A stretch of DNA of 64,000 bases from Arcobacter sp. (GTDB lineage Bacteria > Campylobacterota > Campylobacteria > Campylobacterales > Sulfurimonadaceae). Both the position numbers and the translations under genes were made by a program. The notes under the pieces were generated by a model that was not told the DNA's origin, searched no databases, and was given only the letters and a program-made list of their open reading frames with translations. Shown piece by piece: positions 32,587-43,409 of the stretch. Position 1 is the first letter of the stretch. Each line of letters begins with the position of its first letter. Location of the stretch: positions 248,001 through 312,000 of the forward strand of contig JAGXFN010000002.1 in assembly GCA_024637195.1 (NCBI GenBank), given 5' to 3'.

Positions 32587-35034
32587 GTGGACTATAATCC
32601 ATCCGTAATTGAGAAAAAATGGCAAGAGTTTTGGGACAAAAACGAAAGTTTTGAGCCTTCAGAAGACTATTCAAAAGATAAGAAATATGTCCTGAGCATG
32701 TTTCCTTTTCCCAGCGGACGACTGCATATGGGACATGTCCGAAACTATACGATAGGCGATGCATTTGCCCGTTTTTACCGCCAGCGCGGCAAGAATGTTC
32801 TGCATCCGATAGGCTGGGACAGTTTCGGTATGCCAGCGGAAAATGCGGCGATCAAGAACGGGTCTCACCCCAAGAAATGGACCTATGAGAACATCGACTA
32901 TATGCGTTCTGAGCTTTCTCGGCTGGGACTCTCTTTTTCAAAAAAACGTGAATTTGCCACCTCTGATGAACTTTATACGAAGTTTGAGCAGGGGTTCATC
33001 ATCGATATGTTCGACAAAGGACTGCTTTACCGTAAAATGGGGCTTTTAAACTGGTGTCCGCATGACCAGACGGTACTTGCCAACGAGCAGGTTGTAGATG
33101 GCTGCTGCTGGCGCTGTGACACGCCTATTATCAAAAAAGAGATGAACCAGTACTACTTCAAGATCACGGCATATGCCGATGAACTTTTGAACGACCTAAA
33201 AGGACTCGAAGGCGGATGGCCGAAGCAGGTTTTGACGATGCAGGAGAACTGGATAGGAAAGTCGACAGGGCTGGAGTTTGACCTCTGTTTTGATGAGGAT
33301 TCAAAAGCGAAGCTCTCTGGCCAGTTTGACTGTTTTGATGTTTTCACCACCCGTCCGGATACGATCTATGGGGTAAGCTACTGCGCCTTAGCGCCTGAAC
33401 ATCAGATCGTAAACTATATGCTCGAAAACTCTCTTTTGAGTGAGCAGAGTGCGCAGAAGATCAAAGAGATGAAGAGAAGCTCCTCCATAGAGAGGCAAAA
33501 AGAGAAGTCGGGGGTCTCTTTGGAGCTTTACGTGGTGCACCCTCTGACAAAAAAGAGCATCCCGGTCTGGGTAGCGAACTTTGTGCTGATGGATTATGGT
33601 TCGGGCGCTGTAATGGCCGTGCCTGCACATGATGAGCGAGACTTCGATTTTGCCAAGAAGTATGACCTTCCTATAAAGGCCGTTATCAAGCCAAAAGATG
33701 CGGAGCTTAGCGAAGGCAAGGCCTTTGTCGACGAGGGTGTTTTGTTTGATTCAGAAGCCTTTGACGCGCTTGAGTCAAAGAGTGCACAGTCAAAGATTAT
33801 GGATTATTTCGAGCAGAACAAGCTTGGGAAAAAGGTGATCAACTTCCGTCTTAAGGACTGGGGTGTCAGCCGTCAGCGCTACTGGGGAGCACCGCTTCCT
33901 TTTGTACACTGCGAGAGCTGCGGCTTGGTGATGGAGAAGAAAGAGAACCTTCCTGTTGCCCTGCCTGAAGATGTGCAGATTACGGGGGAGGGAAATCCTC
34001 TTGATCACCATCCGACATGGAAACACTGCCAGTGTCCCAAGTGCGGAAAGGACGCCATCCGTGAAACCGACACGATGGACACCTTTGTGCAGTCTTCTTG
34101 GTACTTTTTACGCTATACGGCGAGTCCTTCGATATGGAACGAGAAGGCTTTTGATGCAAAAGAGCTTGAGTATTGGATGGGCGTGGACCATTATATCGGA
34201 GGGATTGAGCATGCGATCTTGCACCTTCTGTATGCCCGCTTTTTTACAAAAGTGATGCGAGACCTGGGCTACATCAGCTGCAGCGAACCTTTCAATCATC
34301 TTCTGACGCAGGGTATGGTACTCAAAGACGGAAGCAAGATGTCCAAATCAAAGGGAAATACTGTCGATCCTGACGCATTGGTAGAAAAGTACGGCGCAGA
34401 TACCGCCCGTCTTTTCATTCTTTTTGCCGCGCCGCCTACGCAGGAGCTGGAGTGGAACGATTCGGCAGTTGAGGGTGCCTACCGGTTTTTGAAGCGTTTT
34501 TATGAGCGCTCAAACCGCGCCTACGCGACACAGAGCCTTCCTCTCATAGCACACGACAGCCTTAGCAAAGAGGAAAAAGCAGCACGGAAAAAAGTCTATG
34601 AGGCCCTGGAGCGCTCAAACGATGTCTTCGGCGAGCGCCACACCTTCAACACGCTGATAGCAGGGGTTATGGAAGCGATGAATGCCTTGAATGAGCAGGA
34701 GAATGCAGATGTATGGACGGAAGGGTACTGGATACTCTCTTCTATCTTGGAGCCAATAGTTCCGCATATCTGCTGGGAAGTTGCCCAAAGGCTCTTTGAA
34801 CGAAAGAACTTTACAGAAACGGCCATAAAACAAGAGGTCTTCAGCGTGGATACGATTCCTATGGGGGTCTCGATCAACGGCAAAAAGCGCGCGGAGATAG
34901 AGGTCTCTGCCAGTGCTTCCAAGGATGAAATTCTTACTGCTGCAAAAGAGTCGGTAGCAAAATGGCTGGAAGGCACAAGCCTGCTCAAAGAGATCGTCGT
35001 CCCAAATAAACTTGTAAACTTTGTTGTCAAATGA
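32587..35034 (+). CDS. leuS: Leucyl-tRNA synthetase
   Basis: The 815-residue class I synthetase has [17 protein letters not shown] (HIGH-type signature HMGH), a CP1 editing domain with [14 protein letters not shown], zinc-like Cys groups ([13 protein letters not shown] and CPKCG), and [14 protein letters not shown] (KMSKS). It charges tRNA-Leu. The start is GTG at 32587 with AGGAG about six bases upstream; an ATG two bases earlier is in another frame. The stop overlaps lptE as ATGA. Confidence 0.97.
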   Translation: MDYNPSVIEKKWQEFWDKNESFEPSEDYSKDKKYVLSMFPFPSGRLHMGHVRNYTIGDAFARFYRQRGKNVLHPIGWDSFGMPAENAAIKNGSHPKKWTYENIDYMRSELSRLGLSFSKKREFATSDELYTKFEQGFIIDMFDKGLLYRKMGLLNWCPHDQTVLANEQVVDGCCWRCDTPIIKKEMNQYYFKITAYADELLNDLKGLEGGWPKQVLTMQENWIGKSTGLEFDLCFDEDSKAKLSGQFDCFDVFTTRPDTIYGVSYCALAPEHQIVNYMLENSLLSEQSAQKIKEMKRSSSIERQKEKSGVSLELYVVHPLTKKSIPVWVANFVLMDYGSGAVMAVPAHDERDFDFAKKYDLPIKAVIKPKDAELSEGKAFVDEGVLFDSEAFDALESKSAQSKIMDYFEQNKLGKKVINFRLKDWGVSRQRYWGAPLPFVHCESCGLVMEKKENLPVALPEDVQITGEGNPLDHHPTWKHCQCPKCGKDAIRETDTMDTFVQSSWYFLRYTASPSIWNEKAFDAKELEYWMGVDHYIGGIEHAILHLLYARFFTKVMRDLGYISCSEPFNHLLTQGMVLKDGSKMSKSKGNTVDPDALVEKYGADTARLFILFAAPPTQELEWNDSAVEGAYRFLKRFYERSNRAYATQSLPLIAHDSLSKEEKAARKKVYEALERSNDVFGERHTFNTLIAGVMEAMNALNEQENADVWTEGYWILSSILEPIVPHICWEVAQRLFERKNFTETAIKQEVFSVDTIPMGVSINGKKRAEIEVSASASKDEILTAAKESVAKWLEGTSLLKEIVVPNKLVNFVVK

Positions 35035-35564
35035 GAAGTGTGATGAAGGTTTTTAGGCTGCATAGAGTACTTTTGGCTCTTATTTTAGGAGTGTTGTTTG
35101 CAGGATGCGGCTATCTTCCTGCATCAAAACAAGCAAGAGAGGTTCTTGGTGAGAAGATCTTTGTCGAAGTGACCGTCTCTTTGGAAAACCCCGAAAGTGC
35201 TGTTTTAATCAAGGATGCCACACGAAAAGCGGTGATTACACGTTTTCATGCCTCTTTGGTACCTCAGAAGATGGCCGAGACGACCTTGTGGGTCGACTTG
35301 GCAAACGTGAGCTTTGTCCCCTTGCAGTATGACAGCAACGGCTATGTTATTGTTTACAGGACAGCGGTTATACTAAATGTGACACGCCGTGGAAACGGGG
35401 AGAAAAAAAGCTATAATGCTCAAGGCTTTTATGACTTCGCAATCGAGCCAAATGCCGTGATAACCGACACCCAGCGTTTTGAGGCGATCCGCTACGCCTC
35501 GCTAAAAGCGCTGAACTCGTTTGTGGCAAAAGTCGGAGCCGAAGGCAGTAAAGCCGCAGAGTAG
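35031..35564 (+). CDS. lptE: LPS-assembly lipoprotein LptE
   Basis: The 177-residue product is a lipoprotein: a hydrophobic signal, then the lipobox LFAGC near residue 26. The body has the LptE/RlpB pattern ([27 protein letters not shown] in parts, and [10 protein letters not shown]). LptE plugs the LptD barrel that places LPS in the outer membrane. The position right after leuS is the common one for lptE. The start at 35031 overlaps leuS; ATG 35043 is equally possible. Confidence 0.85.
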   Translation: MRSVMKVFRLHRVLLALILGVLFAGCGYLPASKQAREVLGEKIFVEVTVSLENPESAVLIKDATRKAVITRFHASLVPQKMAETTLWVDLANVSFVPLQYDSNGYVIVYRTAVILNVTRRGNGEKKSYNAQGFYDFAIEPNAVITDTQRFEAIRYASLKALNSFVAKVGAEGSKAAE

Positions 35565-35606
35565 AGTCAGATATTACCGGTTAAAAATTTATTTTTAGGA
35601 GGCCTT

Positions 35607-37142
35607 GTGACTATTAACCAGATCATCAAACGCGCTTTTGAGCGTCTAAAAAAAGAAAATAAACTTTTGACCCCTGATCTCTATATGGAAGCCTTCTGCC
35701 TGGAAGCCAAAGCTGCGGGCATAGTCGTTGAGGACTGCAACCAGGTTGAGAAATTTATCAAAAAACTAGACCCCTCTTTACAAAATGAGCTCAAACAGTA
35801 CCGCGTAAAAACTTTAAATGAACTCATCACTTTTTTTATTGCCAAGCTCAACCGTCTCAAACCCGTCGAATGCAGCGCTCAAAACAGCGCGCTCAGCACC
35901 CTTTTGAAGCGGGTGCTTCAGACGATATCATCCCTGCATAACGCGGAACTCAGCGCGCTTTCGACAAAGAGCATAAAAGATCTGGATTTGGCCAGCGACG
36001 CCGAACAGATCGAAAAGATCAAAGAAGAGTGGATCAACTTTTTAACAAGTTATGATGACAGTTTTTTTGACCGTTTAAAGCCGCTGGGCAGAGTGAATAA
36101 AAACGACATCAAAGCAACAATAGAAAACCTCAGCATTCATTCCAAAGCAGATACTATGCAGGACGAACTGCAAAACCTGGCCCTTCTTTTTGTCGCAAGT
36201 TTTGCACCTTCAATCGCGTCAAGCGTGAACGAGGAGCTGGCTAAGATTTCAGATGAGATCCGTAAAAATCCGCAAAGTCTCAGCTCTGAAACAATGATTC
36301 ATTCCATAAAGCGGGCCATTCAGCTGAGAATAAACCTGGACAAACATCATATTAAAAAGATGCTTGCCTCGCTTGATGGCGTGTTGAAGAGACTCTCTAT
36401 CCAGCTCCTGTCTCTTATAGACAGAACAGACAACTCCGGAAACGAGATCGCAAAGATCAAGGTCAACCTTAAAAATATGGAGCTTCACCACAGCGATGAT
36501 TTCAAGTCGGCCCACAAAAGGCTCTATTCGATCGCCACTTCGCTTGAGGAAGAGACCCTGCTTCTAGGTACAGAACTCAAAGAGCATAACCATGTGGTCT
36601 CAGAGATGGAAAAAAAGATACAAGAGCTGGAAAAAGAGCTGGAGAGCGCCAAAAAAGCTTCGCGTGAAGATACACTGACAAAGCTTTACAATAAACGTGC
36701 GCTGGACGAGTTTCTGGAGATTCGCGAAGGGGAGTTTAAGCGCCATGAGAAGCCCTATAGTATCATCTTTTTTGATATCGACTATTTCAAAAAAGTCAAT
36801 GACACATATGGGCATGAAGCGGGAGATCTTGTTTTAAAAGGCTTTGCCCAGGTTTTCAAAGGAATCGCCCGCAATATCGATACTGTAGGCCGGTATGGCG
36901 GCGAAGAGTTTATGGCGATCTTAAGCGAGACTGACCACAACGGAACTATCGTTTTTGCCGAAAAGGTGAGAAAAAAGCTTGAAGTCAGCCGTTTTTTATA
37001 TGAGGGGCAAAAGATACAGGTGACTATCAGTGCAGGGATTGCGTTTAGAGAAGAATACCCTTCAATGCAGGCGATGCTGAAGTCAGCAGATGATAAGCTC
37101 TACAAAGCCAAAAATAACGGACGTAACCAGATCATCTCATGA
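35607..37142 (+). CDS. GGDEF diguanylate cyclase
   Basis: The 511-residue protein starts at GTG 35607 with AGGAGG just upstream. Residues 1-310 are helical with no clear membrane segment. A coiled coil (MEKKIQELEKELESAKKAS) then leads to the GGDEF domain: DTLTKLYNKRALDEFL, FFDIDYFKKVNDTYGHEAGD, and the active-site GGEEF at about residue 431. RNID, five residues before GGEEF, is an inhibitory RxxD site. It should make cyclic di-GMP from GTP with product feedback. The N-terminal sensor part is unassigned. The stop overlaps folC (ATGA). Confidence 0.93.
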   Translation: MTINQIIKRAFERLKKENKLLTPDLYMEAFCLEAKAAGIVVEDCNQVEKFIKKLDPSLQNELKQYRVKTLNELITFFIAKLNRLKPVECSAQNSALSTLLKRVLQTISSLHNAELSALSTKSIKDLDLASDAEQIEKIKEEWINFLTSYDDSFFDRLKPLGRVNKNDIKATIENLSIHSKADTMQDELQNLALLFVASFAPSIASSVNEELAKISDEIRKNPQSLSSETMIHSIKRAIQLRINLDKHHIKKMLASLDGVLKRLSIQLLSLIDRTDNSGNEIAKIKVNLKNMELHHSDDFKSAHKRLYSIATSLEEETLLLGTELKEHNHVVSEMEKKIQELEKELESAKKASREDTLTKLYNKRALDEFLEIREGEFKRHEKPYSIIFFDIDYFKKVNDTYGHEAGDLVLKGFAQVFKGIARNIDTVGRYGGEEFMAILSETDHNGTIVFAEKVRKKLEVSRFLYEGQKIQVTISAGIAFREEYPSMQAMLKSADDKLYKAKNNGRNQIIS

Positions 37143-38299
37143 GCTTAGCCGATTTTTTAGAACAAAAACCTCTTTACTATAGCCAAATCGACCATACCCG
37201 TATGCCGCGGGCGTATGCCTCTATCAAAGACAAGATCGCTATTGCTCCTCTTATTCATCTTGTCGGTACCAACGGCAAGGGGACAACCGGACGCTTTATT
37301 GCGCAGGCTCTACTTGCTTTAGGGCATAGTGTCGGCCACTATACATCTCCGCACATCCATGTCTTTAACGAAAGGATCTGGCTCAACGGAAGTACTGTCG
37401 ATGATGAGCGCTTGGAAGATGCACACCAAAAACTTTTTGCTCTGCTTGCAAAGGAGTTTAGAGAGAGTCTGAGCTATTTTGAATATACGACGCTTCTGGC
37501 CATGACCATTTTCCAAGGATGTGACTATGTTGTACTTGAAGCAGGACTTGGAGGAGAACATGATGCGACCAATGTCTTCGACAAAGTGCTCTCCGTCATC
37601 ACTCCTATCGGCATTGATCATGAAGATTTTTTAGGAAGCAGTATCCGCGAGATCGCAGGGGCAAAGCTTCGCAGCGTCACAAACAAAGCAATCCTGGGCG
37701 AACAGCGCTTCAACGAGGTATATGCGGTAGCGGCCGAACTTCAAATGGACTCATCTCTGAGGTTTATCGACTACAAAGAGTGTTTGGACGAGGCACAAGT
37801 ACGGCTCGCAGAAGAGCTTAGCAAAGAGCAGGAACTCCCGCACTATTTGCAGGAGAACCTTCTTCTTGCAATGGCTGCACTTAAGGAATTAGGCTTTAAG
37901 ATTAAGAAAAAGTTATTCGATTCTCAGCGTTTAGAGGGTAGAATGCAGAGAATAAAAAAGAATGTCTGGCTTGATGTCGGCCATAATACGCTTGCAGCAG
38001 AGGCTATTTCACACTGTTTTTTTCCAAAATCAATGAATTTAGTCTATAACAGCTACAGCGATAAAGACTATCGGTCGATCTTGCATCTACTCGCACCCAT
38101 TATTAAAAGAGTAGAGATCATCCTCGTCGATAATGAACGTATTGTACCCAGAGAAGAACTGGTTGCGGCTATTGCAGAAAATGGACTTGAGTACAAAGCA
38201 TTTGAGGGTATAAACGAGGACGAGAATTATCTTGTCTTTGGCTCATTCAGTGTAGCTCAGACATTTACAAAATTTTTAGACAGGGCAAGCTGTCCTTAA
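37139..38299 (+). CDS. folC: Folylpolyglutamate/dihydrofolate synthase
   Basis: The 386-residue Mur-ligase-fold protein shows LVGTNGKGTTGRFIAQALL (ATP loop), GHSVGHYTSPHIHVFNERI, LEAGLGGEHDATN, and ITPIGIDHEDFLG, all typical of FolC. It joins glutamate to dihydropteroate and adds further glutamates to folates. It follows the cyclase gene by ATGA overlap. Confidence 0.94.
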   Translation: MSLADFLEQKPLYYSQIDHTRMPRAYASIKDKIAIAPLIHLVGTNGKGTTGRFIAQALLALGHSVGHYTSPHIHVFNERIWLNGSTVDDERLEDAHQKLFALLAKEFRESLSYFEYTTLLAMTIFQGCDYVVLEAGLGGEHDATNVFDKVLSVITPIGIDHEDFLGSSIREIAGAKLRSVTNKAILGEQRFNEVYAVAAELQMDSSLRFIDYKECLDEAQVRLAEELSKEQELPHYLQENLLLAMAALKELGFKIKKKLFDSQRLEGRMQRIKKNVWLDVGHNTLAAEAISHCFFPKSMNLVYNSYSDKDYRSILHLLAPIIKRVEIILVDNERIVPREELVAAIAENGLEYKAFEGINEDENYLVFGSFSVAQTFTKFLDRASCP

Positions 38300-38323
38300 G
38301 ACGGGCAATTTCAAAGGTTTCTT

Positions 38324-39274
38324 ATGCGTAATCAATTTACAATAACTATTCATGATGCAAACGGGATCAAACAGTTTAATCTGCATCAAATCATCAAGCG
38401 AATGGGCATCTATCTTCTGCTTTTTCTGCTTTTTATTTTTGCTTTGGCCGCTCTGTCAATCTCATATTTGAACATAAGTGTCAACAAAATCAAGACAAAA
38501 AAAGATGAGATGAAAACGGCTTATGCTGCCTTGGAAGAGAAGAATATGAAGCTTCAGATGACAGTTCTGGCCACAGAAGACACGCTGAAAATGAAGCATG
38601 ATGAGCTAAATGTTGTCACCGACAGGCTCTGTGATATCGAAGATCTGATCGGTCTTTCGGCAGATCAGAGCTCAACCCTGCAGGAGAGAGTAGAGTTGGC
38701 GACAGTGACGTCTGAAGAGATGGCGGCACTTATGCAGCATATTCCAAACGGCTCCCCGGTTGAGTACAACGGGATCACATCAAAATACGGTTCCCGTATA
38801 CATCCTACCCTGGAGCGCAAGGAGTTTCATCGTGGCACGGACCTCAAAGCCTCCATGGATACTCCGATCTATGCAACGGCAGATTCGATTGTCGAATGGG
38901 CAGGAAAACATGAGAGGAGTGGGTACGGAAATCTCATCATACTGGATCACAGTTTTGGATTTAAGACATATTTCGGACACCTAAACAAAATTGTGGTAAA
39001 ATCAGGACAGTTTATTAAACGCGGCGACTTGGTCGGCTATTCAGGTAATACCGGTATGTCCAACGGCCCCCACCTACATTATGAAGTCAGATTTCTGCAA
39101 AGAGCACTTAACCCGTTTTGGTTTATTAAGTGGAACGTCGCTTCATACAACACCATATTTGAAAAGGAGACTAACGTCCCATGGCAATCTTTAATAGCAG
39201 CGACAACACACCTGCACAAAACAACAACAATACCACTATCATCACAGAAGGTTCTTTTATCAAGGGCGAGATGA
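38324..39274 (+). CDS. M23 peptidoglycan endopeptidase (Csd1/Csd2-like)
   Basis: The 316-residue protein has one membrane helix near residues 27-45 (GIYLLLFLLFIFALAALS), a coiled coil, and a LytM/M23 domain. Zinc ligands are His and Asp in FHRGTDLKA and the His in HLHYEV. Such enzymes trim peptide crosslinks. In Helicobacter pylori, Csd1/Csd2 work with the bactofilin CcmA to set helical shape, and here a bactofilin gene follows and overlaps. Its last 31 residues are encoded inside the bactofilin reading frame region (39181-39274). Confidence 0.9.
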   Translation: MRNQFTITIHDANGIKQFNLHQIIKRMGIYLLLFLLFIFALAALSISYLNISVNKIKTKKDEMKTAYAALEEKNMKLQMTVLATEDTLKMKHDELNVVTDRLCDIEDLIGLSADQSSTLQERVELATVTSEEMAALMQHIPNGSPVEYNGITSKYGSRIHPTLERKEFHRGTDLKASMDTPIYATADSIVEWAGKHERSGYGNLIILDHSFGFKTYFGHLNKIVVKSGQFIKRGDLVGYSGNTGMSNGPHLHYEVRFLQRALNPFWFIKWNVASYNTIFEKETNVPWQSLIAATTHLHKTTTIPLSSQKVLLSRAR

Positions 39275-39594
39275 AACTTGACTGTAACCTCTATATCAAC
39301 GGTGAATTTGAAGGCTCGATCCATTCAACAAAACTAGTAACGATAGGTAAAAGTGGAAAGGTCCGTGGAGAGATCCATACGGATCATCTTGTAGTACAGG
39401 GCCAGGTAGAAGGTTCTGTTGAAGCGGAACGTCTTGAAATCATGTCGGCCGGAAAAGTTCTCGGATCGATTTCGACAGGCGAACTCGTCATCGAGGCCAA
39501 GGGACACTTTGAGGGCGAAAGCAAGATCAAGAGCAAAGAGTTAACAACCAAGGCTATCAATGTGGTCGCAAACGAGAAGAAGAGAGAGGCGTGA
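39181..39594 (+). CDS. Bactofilin (CcmA-like cytoskeletal protein)
   Basis: The 137-residue product has a polar Asn-rich head (NNNNTT), then a bactofilin beta-helix: IITEGSFIKGEMKLDCNLYINGEFEG, KLVTIGKSGKVRGEI, LVVQGQVEGSVEAERLEI, and GHFEGESKI. The strand repeats of Ile/Val and Gly are clear. AAGGAG near 39164 serves the ATG with an 11-base gap. Bactofilins polymerise on the membrane and position shape enzymes. It overlaps the M23 gene by 94 bases in another frame, and the mfd start by four (GTGA). Confidence 0.93.
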   Translation: MAIFNSSDNTPAQNNNNTTIITEGSFIKGEMKLDCNLYINGEFEGSIHSTKLVTIGKSGKVRGEIHTDHLVVQGQVEGSVEAERLEIMSAGKVLGSISTGELVIEAKGHFEGESKIKSKELTTKAINVVANEKKREA

Positions 39595-42569
39595 GCCAAG
39601 CCAGACTATACGAATATCTTCACAATAACTCCCCCGAACTTATCATAGTCAAAGATGCCAAAGAGGCGCTCTCTTTGGCAGACCTTGCACGATTTTGTGA
39701 AAAAAAGGTGCTGCTATTTCCCGATCTGCGTGCCGTCAGCGGGGATGATCTCCGCTCATTCAAGTCAGAGCTTTTTGAGCTCTTCTCCGCGCTGAACAGC
39801 TACTATGAGGCAGGAGTAAAACCCCTGGTCATCGCACCGATAAAGACACTCTCGCAGCATCTCCCAAAGCCTGAGCTTTGTGCAAAAAAGAGCCTTGAGT
39901 TCGGCGACACAATAGCTCTCGCAGACTTCAAGAAAGAGATGCTCTTTTGGGGATATAGTTTTGTCGACATTGTCGAAGAGAAAGGTGAGATCTCTTTTCG
40001 CGGCGACATCATCGACATCTACCCCATATCCGCTCCTATGCCCTACCGTATTTCGCTCTTTGGTGACGAGATCGAAGAGATCCGCGCCTTTGAGCTGGAG
40101 ACCCAAAAGAGTATTAAAGGCGAGATCGAAAAGATTGAGATTACGCCGGCCTATTTTGCCCTGGATGAAGAGCAGTACGATGCAGTAAAACTAAGGTGCG
40201 AGCAGAGTCCTTCGGATAGTTTTGTCAAAGATATCTACTCTTTGGGCCTGTGGCATCTTGAGGAGCTGAGCGAAGCCTTTATGGTCGGCAAAAAGGCCGT
40301 TTTTGCCTCAGACCTTTCGCTTGAGCTCGAAGAGATCTATGCCTTTGATCGCAATGCCGTAGAGCGGAGCTTTTTTGAACTTCCTCTCATCCCTGAGGCA
40401 AAAGAGTACCAAGAGTTTTCTGTGATCGATGTCAAGCGTTCTCTTGAAGTGCACAAAGACAAAAAGATCACGCTGATCGCTTCGAATGAAGCCCAGATCA
40501 AACAGCATGATCTGCATGACACGTCGAAGATAAAGGTCTTTTTTTCAAATCTTATCGTTAATCTGATCGGAAAAAACGAGCTGATCTTCTCCTTGAACAA
40601 GCAGATTAAAAAGAAGCGCCAAAAAAAGACAAGCATTATTCTTGACGAGCTAAAACCCGGGGATTATGTCGTTCACGAAGACTACGGTGTGGGCATATTC
40701 AAAAAGATAGAGCAGGCCGTTATCCTCGGCGGGATCAAAGATTTTGTCGCTATCTCTTATCAGGGGGAAGAGCGGGTTTTGATCCCGGTTGAAAACCTCG
40801 AGTCCATCGACCGCTACATCTCCTCGGGCTCGCTGCCGGTTCTGGACAAGCTGGGTAAAGGGAGTTTCGGCAAGTTAAAAGACAAGGTCAAAAAGAGACT
40901 CTTCGAGATCGCGGGAGAGATCATCAACCTTGCCGCATCGCGCGCGATGATCAAGGCTCCTCGGCTTGTCTGTGATCCGAAAAAGATAGAGATCTTTCAA
41001 GAAGCGGCCGGCTTTGAGTATACGGAAGATCAGACACGCTCGATAAACGAGATCATAGAAGATATCAGCCAGGAAAAGGTGATGGACAGACTTTTGAGCG
41101 GAGATGTCGGTTTCGGTAAGACAGAAGTTGCGATGAATGCGATGTATGCAGCCTATCTCAGCGGCTACCAGTCGGTACTTATCGTTCCGACGACTCTTCT
41201 CTCCTCCCAGCACTACAAGTCTTTGAAGGAGCGTTTCAGCCCTTATGAGATCAAGATCGCCAAACTTGACCGCTTTATATCGGCAAAAGAGAAGACGCTG
41301 ATCTTAAAAGCGCTCAAAACGGGAGAGATTGACATCGTCGTCGGCACGCATGCGCTTCTCACGGCCGAGTTTGCCAAGCCCGGGCTGGTGATTATTGATG
41401 AAGAACACAAGTTCGGTGTCAAACAAAAAGAGAAGCTGAAGTCCCTTTACGAAAAAGTACACCTTCTCTCCATGAGCGCCACGCCTATCCCTCGAAGTCT
41501 GAATCAGGCGATGAGCTCGATCAAGCAGATGAGCACTTTGATGACACCTCCGTCAGAGCGCCAGGGTGTGCGGACCTTCGTTAAAGAGTACGACGAAAAA
41601 CTGATAAAAGAGGTGATCTTGCGCGAGATCAGACGGGGCGGGCAGCTTTTTTACGTCTTCAACTCGATCGATATGATGTCAATAAAGAAGAGAGAGCTTC
41701 TGCATATTCTGCCCAATCTGCGCATCTTGATGCTGCACTCGCAGATCTCTGCCGCAGAGACCGAAAAAGAGCTGATGAAGTTCCAAAACCGCGAGTATGA
41801 CCTGATGCTGGCCACCTCCATCATCGAATCAGGCATCCACATGCCTACCGTCAACACGATGCTTATCGACGGAGCAGACCGCTTCGGTATAGCTGATCTG
41901 CACCAGCTTCGCGGCCGGGTAGGGCGTGGGCATATCGAAGGCTATGCCTACTTTATCGTAAACGACAAAGAGAACCTGACCGAGGAGGCAAAAAAACGCC
42001 TTATCGCCCTTGAATCCAACAGTTTTTTAGGCAGTGGTTCGGTTCTAGCCTACCACGACCTGGAGATCCGAGGCGGCGGAAACCTGGTCGGCGATGCTCA
42101 GAGCGGACATATCAAAAATATCGGTTATGCTCTTTACTTACGAATGCTCGAAGATGCGATCAAAGAACTCTCCAACCAGCAGGAGGTCGAACGCAGAAAA
42201 GTCGATATCAAACTTACGATCTCCGCCTATATCTCCGATGAGGTAGTCAGAGAAGAACGCCTGCGTCTAGAGCTTTACAGACGCTTGAGCCACTGCGAAG
42301 AGGTGACAGAGGTTTACGAGATCGAAGAAGAGACGATCGACCGCTTCGGAAAACTGGATCTGCCGACAAAGCAGTTTTTTGAACTGATCGTCATCAAACT
42401 GCTCAGCATTGAGAAGTCGATCACGCTGATTGGCAACTACGGGCAAAACATCTCCGTGACCTACTCCAACGGCTCGACAGAGAGCATCAAGGCAGCAAGT
42501 AAAGATGATGACGATATCATCAAAGAGGTGCTGACCTATCTGCGCAATGTAAAACGTAAGGTGCTATAG
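39591..42569 (+). CDS. mfd: Transcription-repair coupling factor
   Basis: The 992-residue SF2 translocase shows the RNA-polymerase-interaction part LKPGDYVVHEDYGVGIF, Walker A GDVGFGKTEVA, DEEH box (IIDEEHKFGVKQKEKLK), the motif III SATPIPRSL, and GRVGRGHIEGYAYF. The N-terminal UvrB-like part (residues 1-300) is present but short, giving a smaller protein than E. coli Mfd (1148), as usual in Campylobacterota. It removes stalled RNA polymerase and recruits UvrA. The start is GTG, overlapping the bactofilin stop (GTGA). Confidence 0.95.
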   Translation: MSQARLYEYLHNNSPELIIVKDAKEALSLADLARFCEKKVLLFPDLRAVSGDDLRSFKSELFELFSALNSYYEAGVKPLVIAPIKTLSQHLPKPELCAKKSLEFGDTIALADFKKEMLFWGYSFVDIVEEKGEISFRGDIIDIYPISAPMPYRISLFGDEIEEIRAFELETQKSIKGEIEKIEITPAYFALDEEQYDAVKLRCEQSPSDSFVKDIYSLGLWHLEELSEAFMVGKKAVFASDLSLELEEIYAFDRNAVERSFFELPLIPEAKEYQEFSVIDVKRSLEVHKDKKITLIASNEAQIKQHDLHDTSKIKVFFSNLIVNLIGKNELIFSLNKQIKKKRQKKTSIILDELKPGDYVVHEDYGVGIFKKIEQAVILGGIKDFVAISYQGEERVLIPVENLESIDRYISSGSLPVLDKLGKGSFGKLKDKVKKRLFEIAGEIINLAASRAMIKAPRLVCDPKKIEIFQEAAGFEYTEDQTRSINEIIEDISQEKVMDRLLSGDVGFGKTEVAMNAMYAAYLSGYQSVLIVPTTLLSSQHYKSLKERFSPYEIKIAKLDRFISAKEKTLILKALKTGEIDIVVGTHALLTAEFAKPGLVIIDEEHKFGVKQKEKLKSLYEKVHLLSMSATPIPRSLNQAMSSIKQMSTLMTPPSERQGVRTFVKEYDEKLIKEVILREIRRGGQLFYVFNSIDMMSIKKRELLHILPNLRILMLHSQISAAETEKELMKFQNREYDLMLATSIIESGIHMPTVNTMLIDGADRFGIADLHQLRGRVGRGHIEGYAYFIVNDKENLTEEAKKRLIALESNSFLGSGSVLAYHDLEIRGGGNLVGDAQSGHIKNIGYALYLRMLEDAIKELSNQQEVERRKVDIKLTISAYISDEVVREERLRLELYRRLSHCEEVTEVYEIEEETIDRFGKLDLPTKQFFELIVIKLLSIEKSITLIGNYGQNISVTYSNGSTESIKAASKDDDDIIKEVLTYLRNVKRKVL

Positions 42570-42603
42570 TTACAATGGCATTAATCTAACAACTGGAAAT
42601 AGT

Positions 42604-43409
42604 ATGCGAATAGCTTTTATCGGCGACATTATCGGACGTCCCGGGCGTACGATGATAAAGATCCATCTTAAAAAACTCAAAGAAGAACACAAGATCGACT
42701 TCGTGATCGCCAACTACGAAAATGCCAGCCACGGCTTCGGTCTGACACCAAAAAATGCCAGTGAGCTTTTTGGCAGCGGCATCGACGTGATGACGGGGGA
42801 AACCACTCCTGGGACAAAAAAGAGATCCACGGGATGTTTGACAAGTTCGAGCTTTTGCGGCCGCACAACTACCCTGCAGAAGTCAGCGGTACGGGGTGCA
42901 AGGTGTATGAGGTCGCCGGCGAAAAATTGGCGGTGCTCAACCTGATGGGCCATTATGCGATGCCGATGGTGGGAAATCCTTTTCGTTGCGCGACCGAGAC
43001 GATAGCTGCCTTGCGTGAAGAGGGAATCAAAAATATCTTTATCGACATGCATGCGGAAGCCACGAGCGAAAAGCGGGGCCTTTTGATGATGTTCAAGTCC
43101 CAGGTGAGCGCTATCGTAGGCACACATACCCATGTCGGCACGGATGACCTTCAGATCGATGCCAACACGGGATATCTCAGTGATATCGGTCTGACGGGTT
43201 GCCGGGACAACGTGATCGGGATGGATGCCAAGACCCCCATACGCCGTTTTATGACAGGACTTCCTGGACGTTTCGAAGTACCGGAGAAGTGCAGATCGAT
43301 CCTGCAGATGGTAATATTTGATATTACGGACGGAAGATGCGAAAATGCCTTTAAGATCAAGCGTTTTGACGACGGAAGAGAGTTTGTGACCCAGGCATGG
43401 ATGGATTGA
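42604..43409 (+). pseudogene. YmdB-family metallophosphoesterase, frameshifted at a G-run
   Basis: Two frames together encode one protein of about 268 residues. The first (from ATG 42604) begins MRIAFIGDIIGRPGRTM and reads to IDVMTG. After that, the conserved GNHSWDKKEIHGMFDKFELL appears only in the +1-shifted frame starting near 42798, and continues to FVTQAWMD at 43409 with GTHTHVGTDDL. Five G at 42795-42799 should be six. The reader should treat it as a disrupted gene, a phase-variable run or a sequencing error. The family hydrolyses 2',3'-cyclic nucleotides (TIGR00282 type). magIII overlaps its end. Confidence 0.85.
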
